64,000 bases of DNA from Manihot esculenta (lineage: Eukaryota; Streptophyta; Magnoliopsida; Malpighiales; Euphorbiaceae), in the NCBI RefSeq assembly GCF_001659605.2, contig NC_035177.2:32938136-33002135 (forward strand). Direction: 5' to 3'. This document shows positions 11,276-22,752 of the stretch, piece by piece (the stretch's first letter is position 1; every line of letters starts with the position of its first letter). The translations under genes and the position numbers were made by a program. The notes beneath the pieces were generated by a model. The model was not told the origin of the DNA. It did not search any database and saw only the letters and a list, made by a program, of their open reading frames with translations.

Positions 11276-11312
11276 GAACATTCAGGGACGAATGTTCTTA
11301 AGGGTGGGAGAA
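11276..11312 (+). other. Hairpin motif and polypurine tract of element B
   Basis: GAACATTC AGGGAC GAATGTTC (11276-11297) is followed by AAGGGTGGGAGAA, then the LTR at 11313. The stem is identical to that of elements A and C although the loop differs. Confidence 0.75.
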
Positions 11313-13375
11313 TGTAATACCCGGCTAGAGTCCGGCATTGGAATTCTACTTTCCGATGGAATCCAGGATGTCAGAATCCTCTAAAAGGGTAAGAGTTATG
11401 GTTTTGTAAAGGATTTTAGTATGTTTTAATGTTTTAAGTGTAAAAGGAAATGAGTTTTTGAAAGAAAAGAGCCAAGGAAGAAATGCAAGGTTCGGCCGCT
11501 GAACATGCATGAGTTTTGGTTTCACGTTAGGCCACTGAAGGTGGTCTGGCCAGCCACCTATAAAAGGCCCTAGGTCGGTGAATGGATAAGATTTCTTTCC
11601 ATTCACAGACAGAGGTGAGACCATGATCTTCCTTGGGTGATTTTCATGTTTTCTTCACATCTTGCAAAGTTTTGATGGGTTTTATGTTGTTTTGAAGCTT
11701 TTAAGCAAATCAACCAAAAGTTTTAAAGTTGGAGACTTTGAGGAAGAGTTTCTCCATATCTCCACGTTGGGATCGTTTATCTTCTTGTGTGTAAGAGGTA
11801 AGTGAAGATCCTGAACTTCTTTTCATGTTTTATGAAGGTTTTATGAAGTTTTTGGGTAGAGATGCATGTGTAGGGTAAGTTGAGGTTTTGGTTGATTTGT
11901 AGTCAAAGCATGCTTATGTGTTTAGTTGTGTTGTTTATTGGGGTTTTCAGTTAGTTTTGGACCCCTTTGTGCCTATACTTGCGTATATGCAGGTTATGGA
12001 ATTGTGGTTTGCATGTTTGAGTGGAGATTGGGTACGTTTGCATGAAGCAGAATAAGTTTCTGCCTTACTGGAGAAATCTAGTTTCGGCCGCCGAACATGC
12101 TAAGGAGGTGGTTTCGGCTGCCTAAGCTTGCCCAAGCTTGCCCCCGAAAGTTTGGACTTTCGGCTCTGGAGGAGGGTTTCGGCCGCCGAAGGTACCGCCG
12201 AAGGTTAGGGACTTTCGTCTCTGGAGAGGACTTTCGGCAGCCGAAGTGCCGCTGAAAGTGCTTGAGGTTCGGCTCTGGAAGAGACTTTCGGCCGCCGAAC
12301 CTGCCACCAAAAGTGCCCTGTCCAGCCTTCTTTTGCATGTTTTTCTTGATTCTTTTAGGAGGTTCTAGGGGGGTTTTGGGGAGTATTCTAGAGTTGTTCT
12401 TGCGTTAGTTTGGTCCCTCATTTGAGTCCATCTATGTAGGAACGGACCAGAGGAACCAAAGAGGTCAGCAGTGAGCACTGCTTCAGAGTCAGCTCAGAGT
12501 CAGCCAGAGGTGAGTGGAAGTAAACTTAATGTTTTAAATTGAGAAATTAAATGCTTTGAGCATGTTCCATGCATCATGATATGTAATAGGTTGAGTGCAC
12601 TAGAATACACTAATGTGACGCATTGCATTATTCTATGCTTGTACGGATCGGACATAGTTTTGGATTCACTAGTCCTTCGAGTAAAGTCCTGAGGAGCCCT
12701 GAGAGGGCCGGGCATAGAGCACCATAGGGTGCGTAGAGAAGTCCTGAGTAGCTCCTTCGCGGGCCGGGCACAGAACAGAGGGAATTTTGAATCTGTCCGT
12801 CTGAGATGGGTGATTTACTTGTGATGTGATGCATTCCATGTGAGCATGTTTTATTAACATGTTTTATCTATTCTACTCACTGGGCTAGTATAGCTCATCC
12901 CTCTCCTTTAACCCCAGTCTTGCAGGATCAGAGTCAGAGGGAAGTCAGCAGAGTACAGGAAGAGTAAAGAAGTGTTGTAATAGCATAGTGTGGACATGTA
13001 ATATTGTAAAGAAATGGTTTAGTCATGTATAGTGTAGAGTATTGTGCTTGACCCATGTTGTAAATCCTTTTTGTATACATGGTCTATTTATGTGCTGTGA
13101 ATATTTTTATCAGTATGTTGAAACAACCAGGCTTAACAGAGAGTTGAACCCGTCTAGAGCAAGCTCTAGTAAGGGGTTTTATAGTACAGAGATAGTGCAT
13201 GCACAGGTTGACCCTTGGTTCAGAGCATTAGTTTTATGTTTTTACAGAAAATTTATGATCATGTATGGGATTTTACAGGTACACAGAGAGTATAGCAGGC
13301 TTGCTACGGGTTCTGGCGACCTTAAGTCGACCTGGATCCTAGCGCCGATAGCGGTCCAATTTTCGGGTCGTTACA
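11313..13375 (+). mobile_element. LTR type c (2063 bp), 3' LTR of element B
   Basis: It begins TGTAATACCCGGCTAGAG and ends TCGGGTCGTTACA. TATAAAA is at 11559-11565, palindromes mainly at 12080-12315, donor-like AAGAGGTAAGT near 11797, and a diverged two-unit array (core CTGAG...GGGCCGGGCA) at about 12678-12780. It differs clearly from the type b LTR on the left of element B, so the element has unmatched ends. Confidence 0.85.
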
Positions 13376-13852
13376 GATAAATTCTATCTTGATTATTCAA
13401 TATCCTCTATATAATTTCTATTATGCTCAATCATAATCTTTATGATTATCAGATTGAAGACAATGTTTAGTTATGTAAAAACATAACAGTCCTTATGTTG
13501 GAAACTATGACAATCTCAAGTCAAAGGATTAAAATATAACTATCTTGATATTCACTTATGACAATAACCCATGTAGTGATCTTAATGTGGGTACATCCAA
13601 TACTTTGTTCTCTAACAAGTATCTATGATTATTGATTTATATCAATATACACATAATCATCTCATGATTATCAATCAATAATCATACTAGTCATATTTTA
13701 TTATTATCATCATAATAATAAGTAACCAGAGATATTAATCATTATTATATAACATGCAAACAAATAATAATAATAATAAAACATCTTGTATGAATTAACA
13801 AAATGACATACAAAAAGGTCCAAGATAATGACTTAGGGCAAATACACTAACA
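13376..13852 (-). mobile_element. Copia-type LTR fragment, minus strand
   Basis: Read on the minus strand it starts TGTTAGTGTATTTGCCC at 13852 and is preceded by the purine tract GGGGAGAAGA (13853-13862), so this is the 3' LTR of a minus-strand element. It is cut at 13375/13376 by the gypsy LTR; the missing part should lie left of the gypsy nest. It is AT-rich with ATAAT runs. No coding sequence is seen. Confidence 0.6.
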
Positions 13853-13862
13853 TCTTCTCCCC

Positions 13863-14088
13863 AATAACTGCATCCCACCAATGCTACTAACATATGGCAA
13901 TTGAAAAAAAAGCACCTTGCACCTGTCAAGTTAATGGATCATCATCATCATTGGGGAAGGAAGTTAGGGGACATATAATTAGTAGTCAATTTGCTTTTTT
14001 ATTATCCTTTATGTTCATAATTAGATACACAACATATTTATTCCATAAACCCAGATTTTATAACCTAAACACTATAAAAGGAGATTAA
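13863..14088. other. Unassigned junction between two copia remnants
   Basis: This holds the passage from the minus-strand copia tail to the plus-strand copia integrase. A short open stretch from 13894 has no recognisable domain. I see nothing functional. Confidence 0.4.
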
Positions 14089-14760
14089 GTGTGGACTTTT
14101 CTTTTAAAATCCAAATCTAAAGTCTCCTATATAGTGCCTCAATTTCACAAATTTATTCAAATTCAATTCAATGCCAATATCAAACAGATAAAAACTGCTA
14201 ATGGAATAAAGTTTAATCTGGATTCTTTCTTTGCTTCCACTGGTATTTTGCATCAAAGAAGTTGTATCTACACTCCATAGCAAAACGGAGTGGTTGAAAG
14301 GAAGCATAACATTTACTTAATGTTGCTAGGGCTCTATTGTTTCATTCATACTTACCTATATAGTTTTGGGGTCTAGCTATTTTAATAGCCACTTATTTGA
14401 TTAATAAGATTCCCTTGCCGAATTATTAGGGAAGATGCCTTATGAATTGCTCTTTGGTAAGGCTCTTACATATGGCAGTTTGAGATCTTTTGGTTGTTTG
14501 GCTTTTACTTCTAATCTAATTGCTCACATAATAAAGTTTGAGTCTAGAATAAGGAGGTGTATTTTCATTGGATATCTTGTTGGCACTGAAGGATATAAAT
14601 TGTATGACATGGATTCTCACACCACTCTTGTATCAAGAGATATTGTTTTCTATGAACACATTTTTCCATTACATAATAACCAATTCTATATTTTTGATGA
14701 CTCAGTAGATGCTTCTAATCTTGTGTTGCCAATAATTTCCCATAAAAAAGTTGCAGGTTA
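14089..14760 (+). pseudogene. Copia integrase remnant
   Basis: The stretch WTFLLKSKSKVSYIVPQF is typical of the copia integrase core and is followed by HQRSCIYTP and a glutamine-to-stop change before NGVVERKH. The frame resumes at 14435 (MPYELLFGKALTYGSLRSFG) with the post-core region that ends in the cysteine-to-IGY motif. Several frameshifts are present. Confidence 0.8.
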
Positions 14761-15032
14761 GGATTTTGATTTCTCTCACAACTGAACTAATCCTCTACAT
14801 TCAACTGTTCAATCTCCACCTACTGAGCCTATTCCTATTGAATCTCAACCTGCTGAATTTTTTTCCTGTGCTTCCTCAGTTTCATGTTTAAGTTTTAAGG
14901 AAAATTTCTAGATCATCAAGGCTTCCTACCTATCTTCAAGACTATCACCTTCAGTTACAAACAAATTACAATCAACCTTCATCCTCTTGTGTTACTGCAC
15001 ATCCTATTCAAGGTTACATTTCGTATCATTGA

Positions 15033-15438
15033 TTGTCACCTTCCTACAAATCATTCATTCTCAACATGTCTGCCACTTTTGAGCCCCATACTTATCAACA
15101 GGCAGTTCAATTTACACACTGGAAGAAAGTAATGCAATGTGAGCCTGATGCCTTGAAATCAAATAAGACTTGGATAATTACTCATTTACCTAAAGGAGAA
15201 AAATCAGTGGGTTGTAAGTGGATTTATAAAGTAAAATTCAAAGTAGATGGCACTATTAAGAGGTATAAGGCCAGGCTAGTGGCAAAGGAATATATTCAAA
15301 TAGTTGGTTTTAACTTCCAAGAGACTTTCAGCCCTATGGCCAAGCATACTACAATTAGGGCATTCTTAGCTCTTGCTTCAATACAGAAATAGCACCTAGC
15401 TCAACTGGATATCAACAATGCATTCCTCAATGGGAAAC
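15033..15438 (+). pseudogene. Copia reverse transcriptase, N-terminal part
   Basis: GCKWIYKVKFKVDGTIKRYK and ARLVAKEYIQ are copia reverse transcriptase signatures. A TAG at 15390-15392 replaces a conserved tryptophan, and the frame then reaches LDINNAFLNGKL before the solo LTR interrupts it at 15439. Confidence 0.85.
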
Positions 15439-17691
15439 TGTAATACCCGGCTAGACTCCGGTATCGGAATTCCTACCGTCCGGTGGAATCTCGGATGTCG
15501 GAAGTCTCTAGTAGGGTAGAATCATGATTTCATAAAATGTTTTAAGGTATTTCATGGTTTTAAGTATGAAAATTTAATGAGTTTTTGCATGAAAAGTCTT
15601 TGGAGGAAAACCCAGGTTCGGCCGCCGAAAGTCAAGTTCGGCCGCCGAACATGCATGCGTTTTTTGAGGCACGTTAGGCCCCCGAAAGCATGAGCGAGGG
15701 AAGTTCAGGTTCGGCCGCCGAAAGTCAAGTTCGGCCGCCGAACATGGCATGCATGCGGAGGCAAGTTCGGCCCCCGAACGTGGCCTGGCCAGCCACTATA
15801 AAAGGGGCACTTAGCCGAAATGGGCGAGCTTTCTCCCATTTTCGGCCACAGCTAGCTTCCGACCTCCCTCTTCCAAATCTAGTGTTCTTCCTTCAAATCC
15901 CCACCATTTTTCTTGAGTTTTAAGCTTGCATTGAAGGTTTTGAACTTTTGAAACGAGTTTTGGAGCTTTGGGAACTCAGGAGCTCATTTTCGTGGATCTC
16001 CAAGTTTAGGTCGTCTCCCTCTCGATCTTCAAGAGGTAAGAGCCGATCTTAAGCTCCTTATATGTTTTAAGTAAGTTTTAAGTTGTTTTATGAGTAGAGA
16101 TGCATGTTTAGGCTTATTGATGAGTTTATGGGTTTTGATGTTTTGATGAACAATGTGTGTTGATTTTGTGAGTTTGAAGTGTTGTGGTTGGGGTATTTGA
16201 TAGTTTGAGACCCCTAGGTGTGATATATGGTGTTTATGCATGTTTTAGAACAAGTTTATGCATGATTTGAGAGTTGGGAGGCAAATGTGCATAAAGGAGC
16301 CGAGTTTCTGCCCTTTGGCAGAAACCAGGTTCGGCAGCCGAAGGCACTTTCGGCCGCCGAACATGGCTGGGGAGGCAGGCCTTTCGGCTGCCGAAGTTGC
16401 CCCCGAAAAGAGACTTTCGTCTCTGTCTGGGACTTTCGGCCGCCGAAGGTGCCGCCGAACATGCATGAGTTTCGCCTCTGTCTGGGAGTTTCGGCCGCCG
16501 AAGGTGCCGCCGAAAGTGCCCTGTCCAACCATTTCTTGCATGTTTTTATGTGATGTTTTCATGATGTTTTAAGGGGTTTTTGGGGAGTATATTAGGGTTA
16601 TGTTCATGTATGTTTGGTCCCTCATTGGAGTCCACCTGTGTAGGTTCGGACCCGAGGAACCGAGGACCCCAGCAGTGAGCCGGCTGCTACAGAGTTTGTC
16701 AGAGCTAGCCAGAGGTGAGTGGAATAAACTTTAAGTTTTAAAATAAACGAAATATGAATTTTGAGCATGATCCATGCATCATGAATGCCATGAGATATAG
16801 TAGGTTGCTTGCATTAGTATTCACGAATATGCTGCATTGCATTTATGATGTTGATGTGGATTGGTCATTGGATGATCCTTAGTCCTCATATGATATGATG
16901 ATGCTACGGCATGAGATATGGTATGGAAGTCCAGGTTGTACCCATTCTACATCCCTGGCACGATGTAAGAGGAAGTCCAGGTTGTACCCATTCTACGTCC
17001 CTGGCACAGTTGGACTGTATGATATGTTATGTTAAGGGAAAGACCGGTTGTACCCATTCTACGTCCCGGCACAGTTGGACTATGTAGAGGACTATTGGTG
17101 ACAATACCATCCGAGATGTGATTTGTTGTGATGTGTTGCATTACATAATGGCATGAAATTTTAAATATATGTTTTCTCTATTCTGCTCACTGGGCTTTGT
17201 AGCTCACCCCTCTCCCCTAACCCCAGATGTGCAGGTACAGGGTAGACCAGGAGGTTAGCCAGAGATATGAAGAGTGTATGTAATAGTTAGTCTGTGGACA
17301 TGACAGTTGTATTATGATAGTTATGTTATGTGTAATGATATTGAGGATTAGATATTGTGCTTGACATTATGTATTGAGGTATCCCTTTTATTACATGATC
17401 AAAATGTTTTATTATGTTATGGAAGCCAACTCATCTCATGATGTATTTGCCCTTTGAGGCATTGTTGAGGTCCCACAGAGGGATCATAATTATGATTATG
17501 ACTATGTACAGTATATGTTCAGGTTGAGTTGGATGTTTGAAGGAAAGGTTTTGAATTTTTATGTATTTTCTTGATCATGTATGGGATTAAACAGGTTTAC
17601 AGGTTATATGTCAGGCTTGCTACGGGTCCCGGCGGCCTTAAGTCGACCCGGATCCTAGCGCCGGTAGCGGTCCGATTTTCGGGTCATTACA
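15439..17691 (+). mobile_element. Solo gypsy LTR (type d, 2253 bp) with TSD GAAAC
   Basis: It begins TGTAATACCCGGCTAGACTCC and ends GGGTCATTACA. GAAAC occurs immediately before (15434-15438) and after (17692-17696), a perfect 5-bp target duplication, with no internal region. That is the product of LTR-LTR recombination after insertion. TATAAAA lies at 15797-15803, palindromes at 15614-15780 and 16328-16520, and a three-unit array with core TTGTACCCATTCTACGTC at 16926-17083. Confidence 0.95.
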
Positions 17692-18190
17692 GAAACTACA
17701 TGAAAAAGTCTATATGGATTTGCCTTTAGGCTATCAGCTTAAGGGGGAGTATCAAGATAATTCTAGTTCTAGCAATAAAGTGGTCTGTAAATTGCAAAAA
17801 TCCCTCTATGAATTAAAGAAGGCTTCAAGGCAATGGAACATTAAGTTCACTGAATGCCTCTTGCAAGATGGATTCATTCAGTCAAATGCATATTACTCTC
17901 TATTCACCAAGCACACTGATCTTGGGTTTATTGCAGTTTTAGTGTATGTGGATGACATTATCATTAGAAGTGAAAATAAAGACTTGATTGATCAATTTAA
18001 AGCTTCTTTAAGTTCTCACTTTAAGTTGAAGGACCTAGGTAATCTTCAATATTTTCTTGGCTTAGAAATTGCTAGGCCTTCTCAAGGCATTGTGATCTCT
18101 CAAAGGAAGTTTGTACTAGAACTACTAGAAGAGTATGGAGTTCTTGGGCTAAACCTAGCTCAATACCTATTGAAGTCAACTCAAAATTAG
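17692..18190 (+). pseudogene. Copia reverse transcriptase, C-terminal part
   Basis: It continues the domain interrupted at 15438: VYMDLPLGYQL, then SLYELKKASRQWN, and the active-site motif YVDDIIIRS at about 17945-17970, whose two Asp residues are retained. It ends by frameshift after the FVLELLEEYG stretch. Confidence 0.85.
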
Positions 18191-18890
18191 TACACAGTGA
18201 TAATGATGCTCTAAAAGATCCCACTATGTATAGATAGTTAGTTGGGAAACTTATGTACATTACTTTAACAAGGCCAGACCAAGCCTATATATGGAGTGTA
18301 TATATTATCTCAGTTTATGGACAAACCTACCCAACTCCACCTTGATGCTGCATACAGAATATTGAGGTACTTGAAAGGCACACTAGGACAGGGGTTATTC
18401 TTATCTTCATCTTATGATCTCAAACTCGTTGCTTACTCAGACAGTGGCTGGGCAGGATGTCAAGAAATAAGAAGGTCACTGATAGGTTTCTATGTCTTTC
18501 TTGGAAGTTCATTAATAAGTTAGAAGTCTAAAAAATAACCTATAGTATTTAGAAGCTAGCACAGGCACAATATAGATTTATGGCTACCACAGTGGCAGAA
18601 GTGTTGTAGTTAATCTCTTAACTCGCTGACCTAGATGTGCAAATTCCTAAACCTGTGACTTTATTCTTAGACAGTATGGCTGTCATTCACATTTCCAAAA
18701 ATCCAGTGATGTATGAAAGAACTAAGCACATTGAAATAGACTGTCATTTTATCAGAGAGAAGGTTTTACTTGATGAAAGTCAGTCTCAATACTCAAAACT
18801 AAGCAACAAGTTGCAGACATATTTATTAAAGCTCTTCATCCTACACAGTTCAAATTGTTACCGAGCAAGTTGAATATTAATAATATATAT
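18191..18890 (+). pseudogene. Copia RNase H remnant
   Basis: A frame-shifted connection segment contains a glutamine-to-stop change, followed by LHLDAAYRILRYLKGTLGQG, YSDSGWAGC and HISKNPVMYERTKHIEIDCH, the usual copia RNase H blocks. Stops separate the blocks, so no intact domain remains. Confidence 0.8.
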
Positions 18891-18907
18891 GTCCAACTTG
18901 AAGGGAG

Positions 18908-19122
18908 TGTCATAATAAAGAGTAATTACTTTGTATTTTCTTCATATTTATTGTTAGTATAGCTCTTTATATAGTTACTTTCCAGTTAGTTGGTTAGTTA
19001 ACGTCTTATTAGTATTGTTAGCTGGTTTGTTAGCTACTGCCAGCTCAACTATTATGTGTATATAAAGAATTGTTCCTTTATGCATAATAATATACAAGAG
19101 AGATTCTTTTTACTCATTCACA
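18908..19122 (+). mobile_element. 3' LTR of the copia element
   Basis: A purine run AAGGGAG (18901-18907) is followed by TGTCATAATAAAG, and the segment ends in CATTCACA near 19122. It contains TATATAAAG and an AATAATA-rich 3' part. No 5' partner is in the window, so the right boundary is an estimate. Confidence 0.6.
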
Positions 19123-19130
19123 CTATGCGA

Positions 19131-19515
19131 CAAATAGAAAATAAAAATTATAGAGAAGAATGAAGAAATGAGACAAAAGGAAGAAAAATAGTTTGATAAA
19201 AGAGAAAAAAAAGAAGAATAATTAGAAAAAAATAGATTAATAGAAAATAATAGAAAAGAAAAATTATAAAGAAAAAGAAAGAAGATGATAGGAAAAAAGA
19301 AAATGGGAGAAATTAATATAAATGAAAACTATAGAGAAAAATGAAGAAAATGAGAGAAAAGAGAAAAACACGATGGAAGAAAATAAAATGAATAAAGTAA
19401 TAGAAAGAAAAATTATAAAGAAAAATGGAAAAAAAATAAGAGAAGATAGAAGAGAATGAGAAAAAAAAAGATTAAAAAAGAAAGGAAAATGATAAAAAAA
19501 TAATAAAATATAGAT
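19131..19515. repeat. Purine-rich low-complexity tract
   Basis: About 385 bp of A with interspersed G (AGAAAAA, GAAGAAA, AATAGAAAA) and very few C. There is no open frame and no clean repeat unit. It separates the copia element from the LINE scrap. Confidence 0.8.
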
Positions 19516-19551
19516 TTTTCCTTGATAGTAGAAGCGCTTACGGCAAGCCAG

Positions 19552-19850
19552 TCTTTCAAGAATGAGGGGATCAAAAGTTGAAGCCCATAGACGACATCTC
19601 CACTCTTTTAATTACAATAACAACAGCATCAAAATTTATCTTCAAGAGATTAAATATAGATAGAATCAAGTTGCGTTTGATCCCTAAAGGTTCTGTTTCA
19701 GAGGCAGTAACTTCAAAGTTGTTTTACCAAAAACTTAGAGCATTGCAATTTTTCCAAATGTGCCAAAGAAGAAATCCAGCCACTTGAATCAAATAGTCTC
19801 TTTCTGAATTATTGAAGAGATTAGCACGTAAGGCTGACCAATACTTTGAT
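19552..19850 (-). pseudogene. LINE-type RNase H fragment
   Basis: On the minus strand a frame reads LLWHIWKNCNALSF, and further on KINFDAV, the typical pair of blocks around the start of the RNase H domain in plant non-LTR reverse transcriptases. The spacing fits, but the frame is broken between blocks and the end is truncated. Confidence 0.55.
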
Positions 19851-20142
19851 TCACCAGCATGGATGACCCAAGTCTAAGGCTTTAGACGGCCGATTTAGGT
19901 CCCCATGTTCCATAACAAACAGACAAAAATTTCCAGTGTTTGGACTGATAAGGTGGTCCATAAATAATTAGTTAAATTCTAAAATACAATTGGTGTACTA
20001 ATTTTCAATAGGGCAAACAATAATTTACTAATTGTTTACTGAAATTTACACATATCTTTTTTAATTTTGAAAAAAAAAACTATATATTTAATTCTAATAA
20101 TTAAAAAAACTGAAACTAATTTTTTTAATTACGAGAAATAAA

Positions 20143-20400
20143 TTAATCTCCATTAATTAGGGATGAGCAGTGGGTGCAGAACGCCGTCTTTGAAATGTCT
20201 ATTTCAGTTATCCTGATTTGATGATATCCCGACTTCAAGTTCAGTTTAAAAAAATACCGAAATCCGTGTAATTCATTTAATAATTTAGTGATAACTGGTA
20301 TTGAATACTTATCTAAAATGGTGGCTTTGTTGAGAGCTCTGAAATCCACGCAAAATCTCCTACTTCTATTTTTCTTCCTAACCAATAAAATAGGACCGAA
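20143..20400 (-). pseudogene. Gypsy reverse transcriptase fragment, minus strand
   Basis: The minus-strand frame has [39 protein letters not shown] and KTAFCTH, which are reverse transcriptase blocks of Ty3/gypsy elements. It is too diverged from elements A-D to belong to the same family. It may belong to the same old element as the minus-strand gag at 22753-23600. Confidence 0.8.
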
Positions 20401-20477
20401 AAAGGGACTTGAATTGAGACGGATGATTCTCGCACTGTGGGAAACACTGGTATGGGAGGCCCAACATCGGATGGGGA

Positions 20478-20605
20478 GACTCTGATACCAAGTTAAATTT
20501 GGGCCAGGCCTAACTCACCCCAAAAGCTAGCTCAAGGGGAAGGATTGTCTATGGCCAATATAAGGGGCACATTACCCCTTTCCACAACCGATGTGGGATT
20601 CAACA
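20478..20605 (-). mobile_element. TRIM-like terminal repeat with primer-binding site
   Basis: On the minus strand the segment 20605-20492 begins TGTTGAATCCCACATCGG and ends AAATTTAAC (114 bp). It is followed by TTGGTATCAGAGTC at 20491-20478, a match to the Met-tRNA primer site. A very short terminal repeat with a primer site and no coding sequence is what defines terminal-repeat retrotransposons in miniature. The second repeat is not seen at the expected distance, so the copy is probably truncated. Confidence 0.65.
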
Positions 20606-21172
20606 TAAAGTTTCCAACCACATGATTTCTAAAAGTATATCCACCCCATCCTAAAGGAAAGAGAAAAAAGTCAACAGTGATAGAAAAGTCCCCCATTAGA
20701 AGTGAAACACTCTACATTGCCCAGTCGATTACACACGATGACCATCTCCTAATTTCACACCAAAAAGGAGGGGTTTCCGTCACATGCAACTACAACCGAG
20801 AGACCAAGGTTCCCGAGATGAAGTTATAGCTCCTTCCGTTGTCTATCATCATTGTCATTATCCTGCCTTGAATAATACCATGGATCTTCATTGTTTTTGG
20901 AGAAGAAATTCCGCCAATAAAAAAACAAGGATATCTATACTCCGGAAGCATCAATCTCAATATATCCACCTTCTAAATCCGAATTAATGGAAGGAAGTTA
21001 ATCATCCCCGAAAATCAGAACTCGGAGGGTCTTATTAGGGAATTCATACATGGGATGGATGGAAAGTTTACACTTGTAATAAAGACATTTGGCTCTCAAG
21101 TCTAAAAACTCTTGGTGAGAGTACTGTCGGGTGGGTCTTTGGCAAGAATACTAGGAGAAGGATTTGCAGTGG
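20606..21172. other. Non-coding stretch between TRIM and foldback element
   Basis: No recognisable gene or repeat boundary. The right part (from about 21070) is presumably continuous with the sequence right of the foldback element, because the 9-bp duplication joins them. Confidence 0.5.
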
Positions 21173-21181
21173 TTGGGTTGT

Positions 21182-22743
21182 GGGCTTTTTGCTTTTACAA
21201 ATTAAAAAAAAAAAATTTCAGGAAAAATTTTTCTCGACTCTACTGCATTTTTAAAATGCGATAGAGTCTACCGCGCTTCAAAAACGCGATAAGAAAGAAT
21301 AATTAAAAATAAAAAATAAAAAAATATTTAAATACATTACCGCACTTCAAAAGCGCAGTAATGCATGAGTGCGGGGTGAGCTGATTGAGAGTATAAATTT
21401 AATATTTAATATTTAATTTTATTTATTTAATTATATATTAAATTTATAAAATATAATTATAAAAATTATATTAATATTAATTAATAAATTTTTATTTAAT
21501 TAATTATTATATTATATTTTATTAATTTAATTAATTATATATTAAATTTATAAAATATAGTTATAAAAATTATATTAATATTAATTAATTTAAATTATTT
21601 ATAATATAATATTATATTTATCATATTTACTACTTTATTTTATTAATTTATATAATTTAATTAATGATAAGAATATATATAAATGTATTAATATAGTATT
21701 CACAGACTTAATCTTGCAGTAAGTTTATCTAAGTAAATTTGAGAAATCTTAGATTCTACTCTTCTATCTCAACTTTCAATTTAAAAAATATATTAGTATA
21801 ATTTATTTTACAAATGCATTAACTAATGCTAAGGATATATACGATTTATTTTATTAATCATATTTATCAATGTAAAAAGTATAAAAAATTAAATAAAAAA
21901 ATACATATAAATATTTAAAAACAGTAAAATATGATAAAAATAAATTAATATATACAAATGATAAAGTTAAAAAATAATATTAATAATGATCAAATATCCT
22001 CTTGTGCTATATAGATTTTTCGTCCGTTTTTGAGAATACCAAATTATATATGATGAGTCGCGTTGATACTCTCACTTTTCGCTATTAATATTTATGAAGG
22101 TTATAAAAATATTAAAAATTAATATTTATAGAATATTTTTATTTGAGAAAAAAATATAAAATAAAATAAATTTTAATTTTTTATAATTTTTATAATTCAT
22201 AAATATTTATAAATTAATTGTAATAAAAATAATAAAATAAAATGATAAATATGAAAGATATAATGTTTTATTATAAATAAATTAAAATAATTAATATTTA
22301 TAATAATATTAATATAATTTTTATAATTATATTTATATAAATTTAATATATAATTAAATTATATAAATTAATAAATATTATATTATATTATAAATAACTT
22401 AAATTAATTAATATTAATATTAATATAACTTTTATAATTATATTTTATAAATTTAATATATAATTAAATAAATAAAATTAAAAATTAAATTTATACTTTT
22501 AATTTATTGAGAGCCGCACTCATGCATTACCGTGATTCAAAGCGCGATAATACATTTAAATAATCTTTTTTAATTATTTTTTTATTACGTTTTTAAAATG
22601 CGATAGGTTCTAGTATATTTTTGAAATGCGATACCGCACTGTAAAAATGCGGTAAAATCACTTTTCACTCTGATTTTGGAAAAAAATTTTCTCATGGTTT
22701 AGAAATTTTTTTTTTTTTTTTAATTTGGAAAAACAAAAAGCCC
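21182..22743. mobile_element. Mutator-like foldback element (non-autonomous, 1562 bp), TSD TTGGGTTGT
   Basis: The ends are GGGCTTTTTGCTTTT and its inverted counterpart AAAACAAAAAGCCC. TTGGGTTGT occurs directly before (21173-21181) and after (22744-22752), a perfect 9-bp target duplication as made by Mutator-like transposases. The inverted arms extend about 450 bp or more from each end and carry matching GCGATA and ACCGC modules. The interior is extremely AT-rich without an open frame, so transposase must come from elsewhere. Classification as MULE rests on TSD length and arm length. Confidence 0.8.
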
Positions 22744-22752
22744 TTGGGTTGT

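Larger units (their letters stand above)
14089..19122 (+). mobile_element. Decayed Ty1/copia element, 5' truncated, split by a gypsy solo LTR
   Basis: Integrase, reverse transcriptase and RNase H remnants lie in copia order, followed by a polypurine tract and a short 3' LTR. The gag, protease and 5' LTR are absent. A 2.25-kb gypsy solo LTR interrupts it at 15439-17691, so it is older than that insertion. Many stops and frame changes show that it is inactive. Confidence 0.85.
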
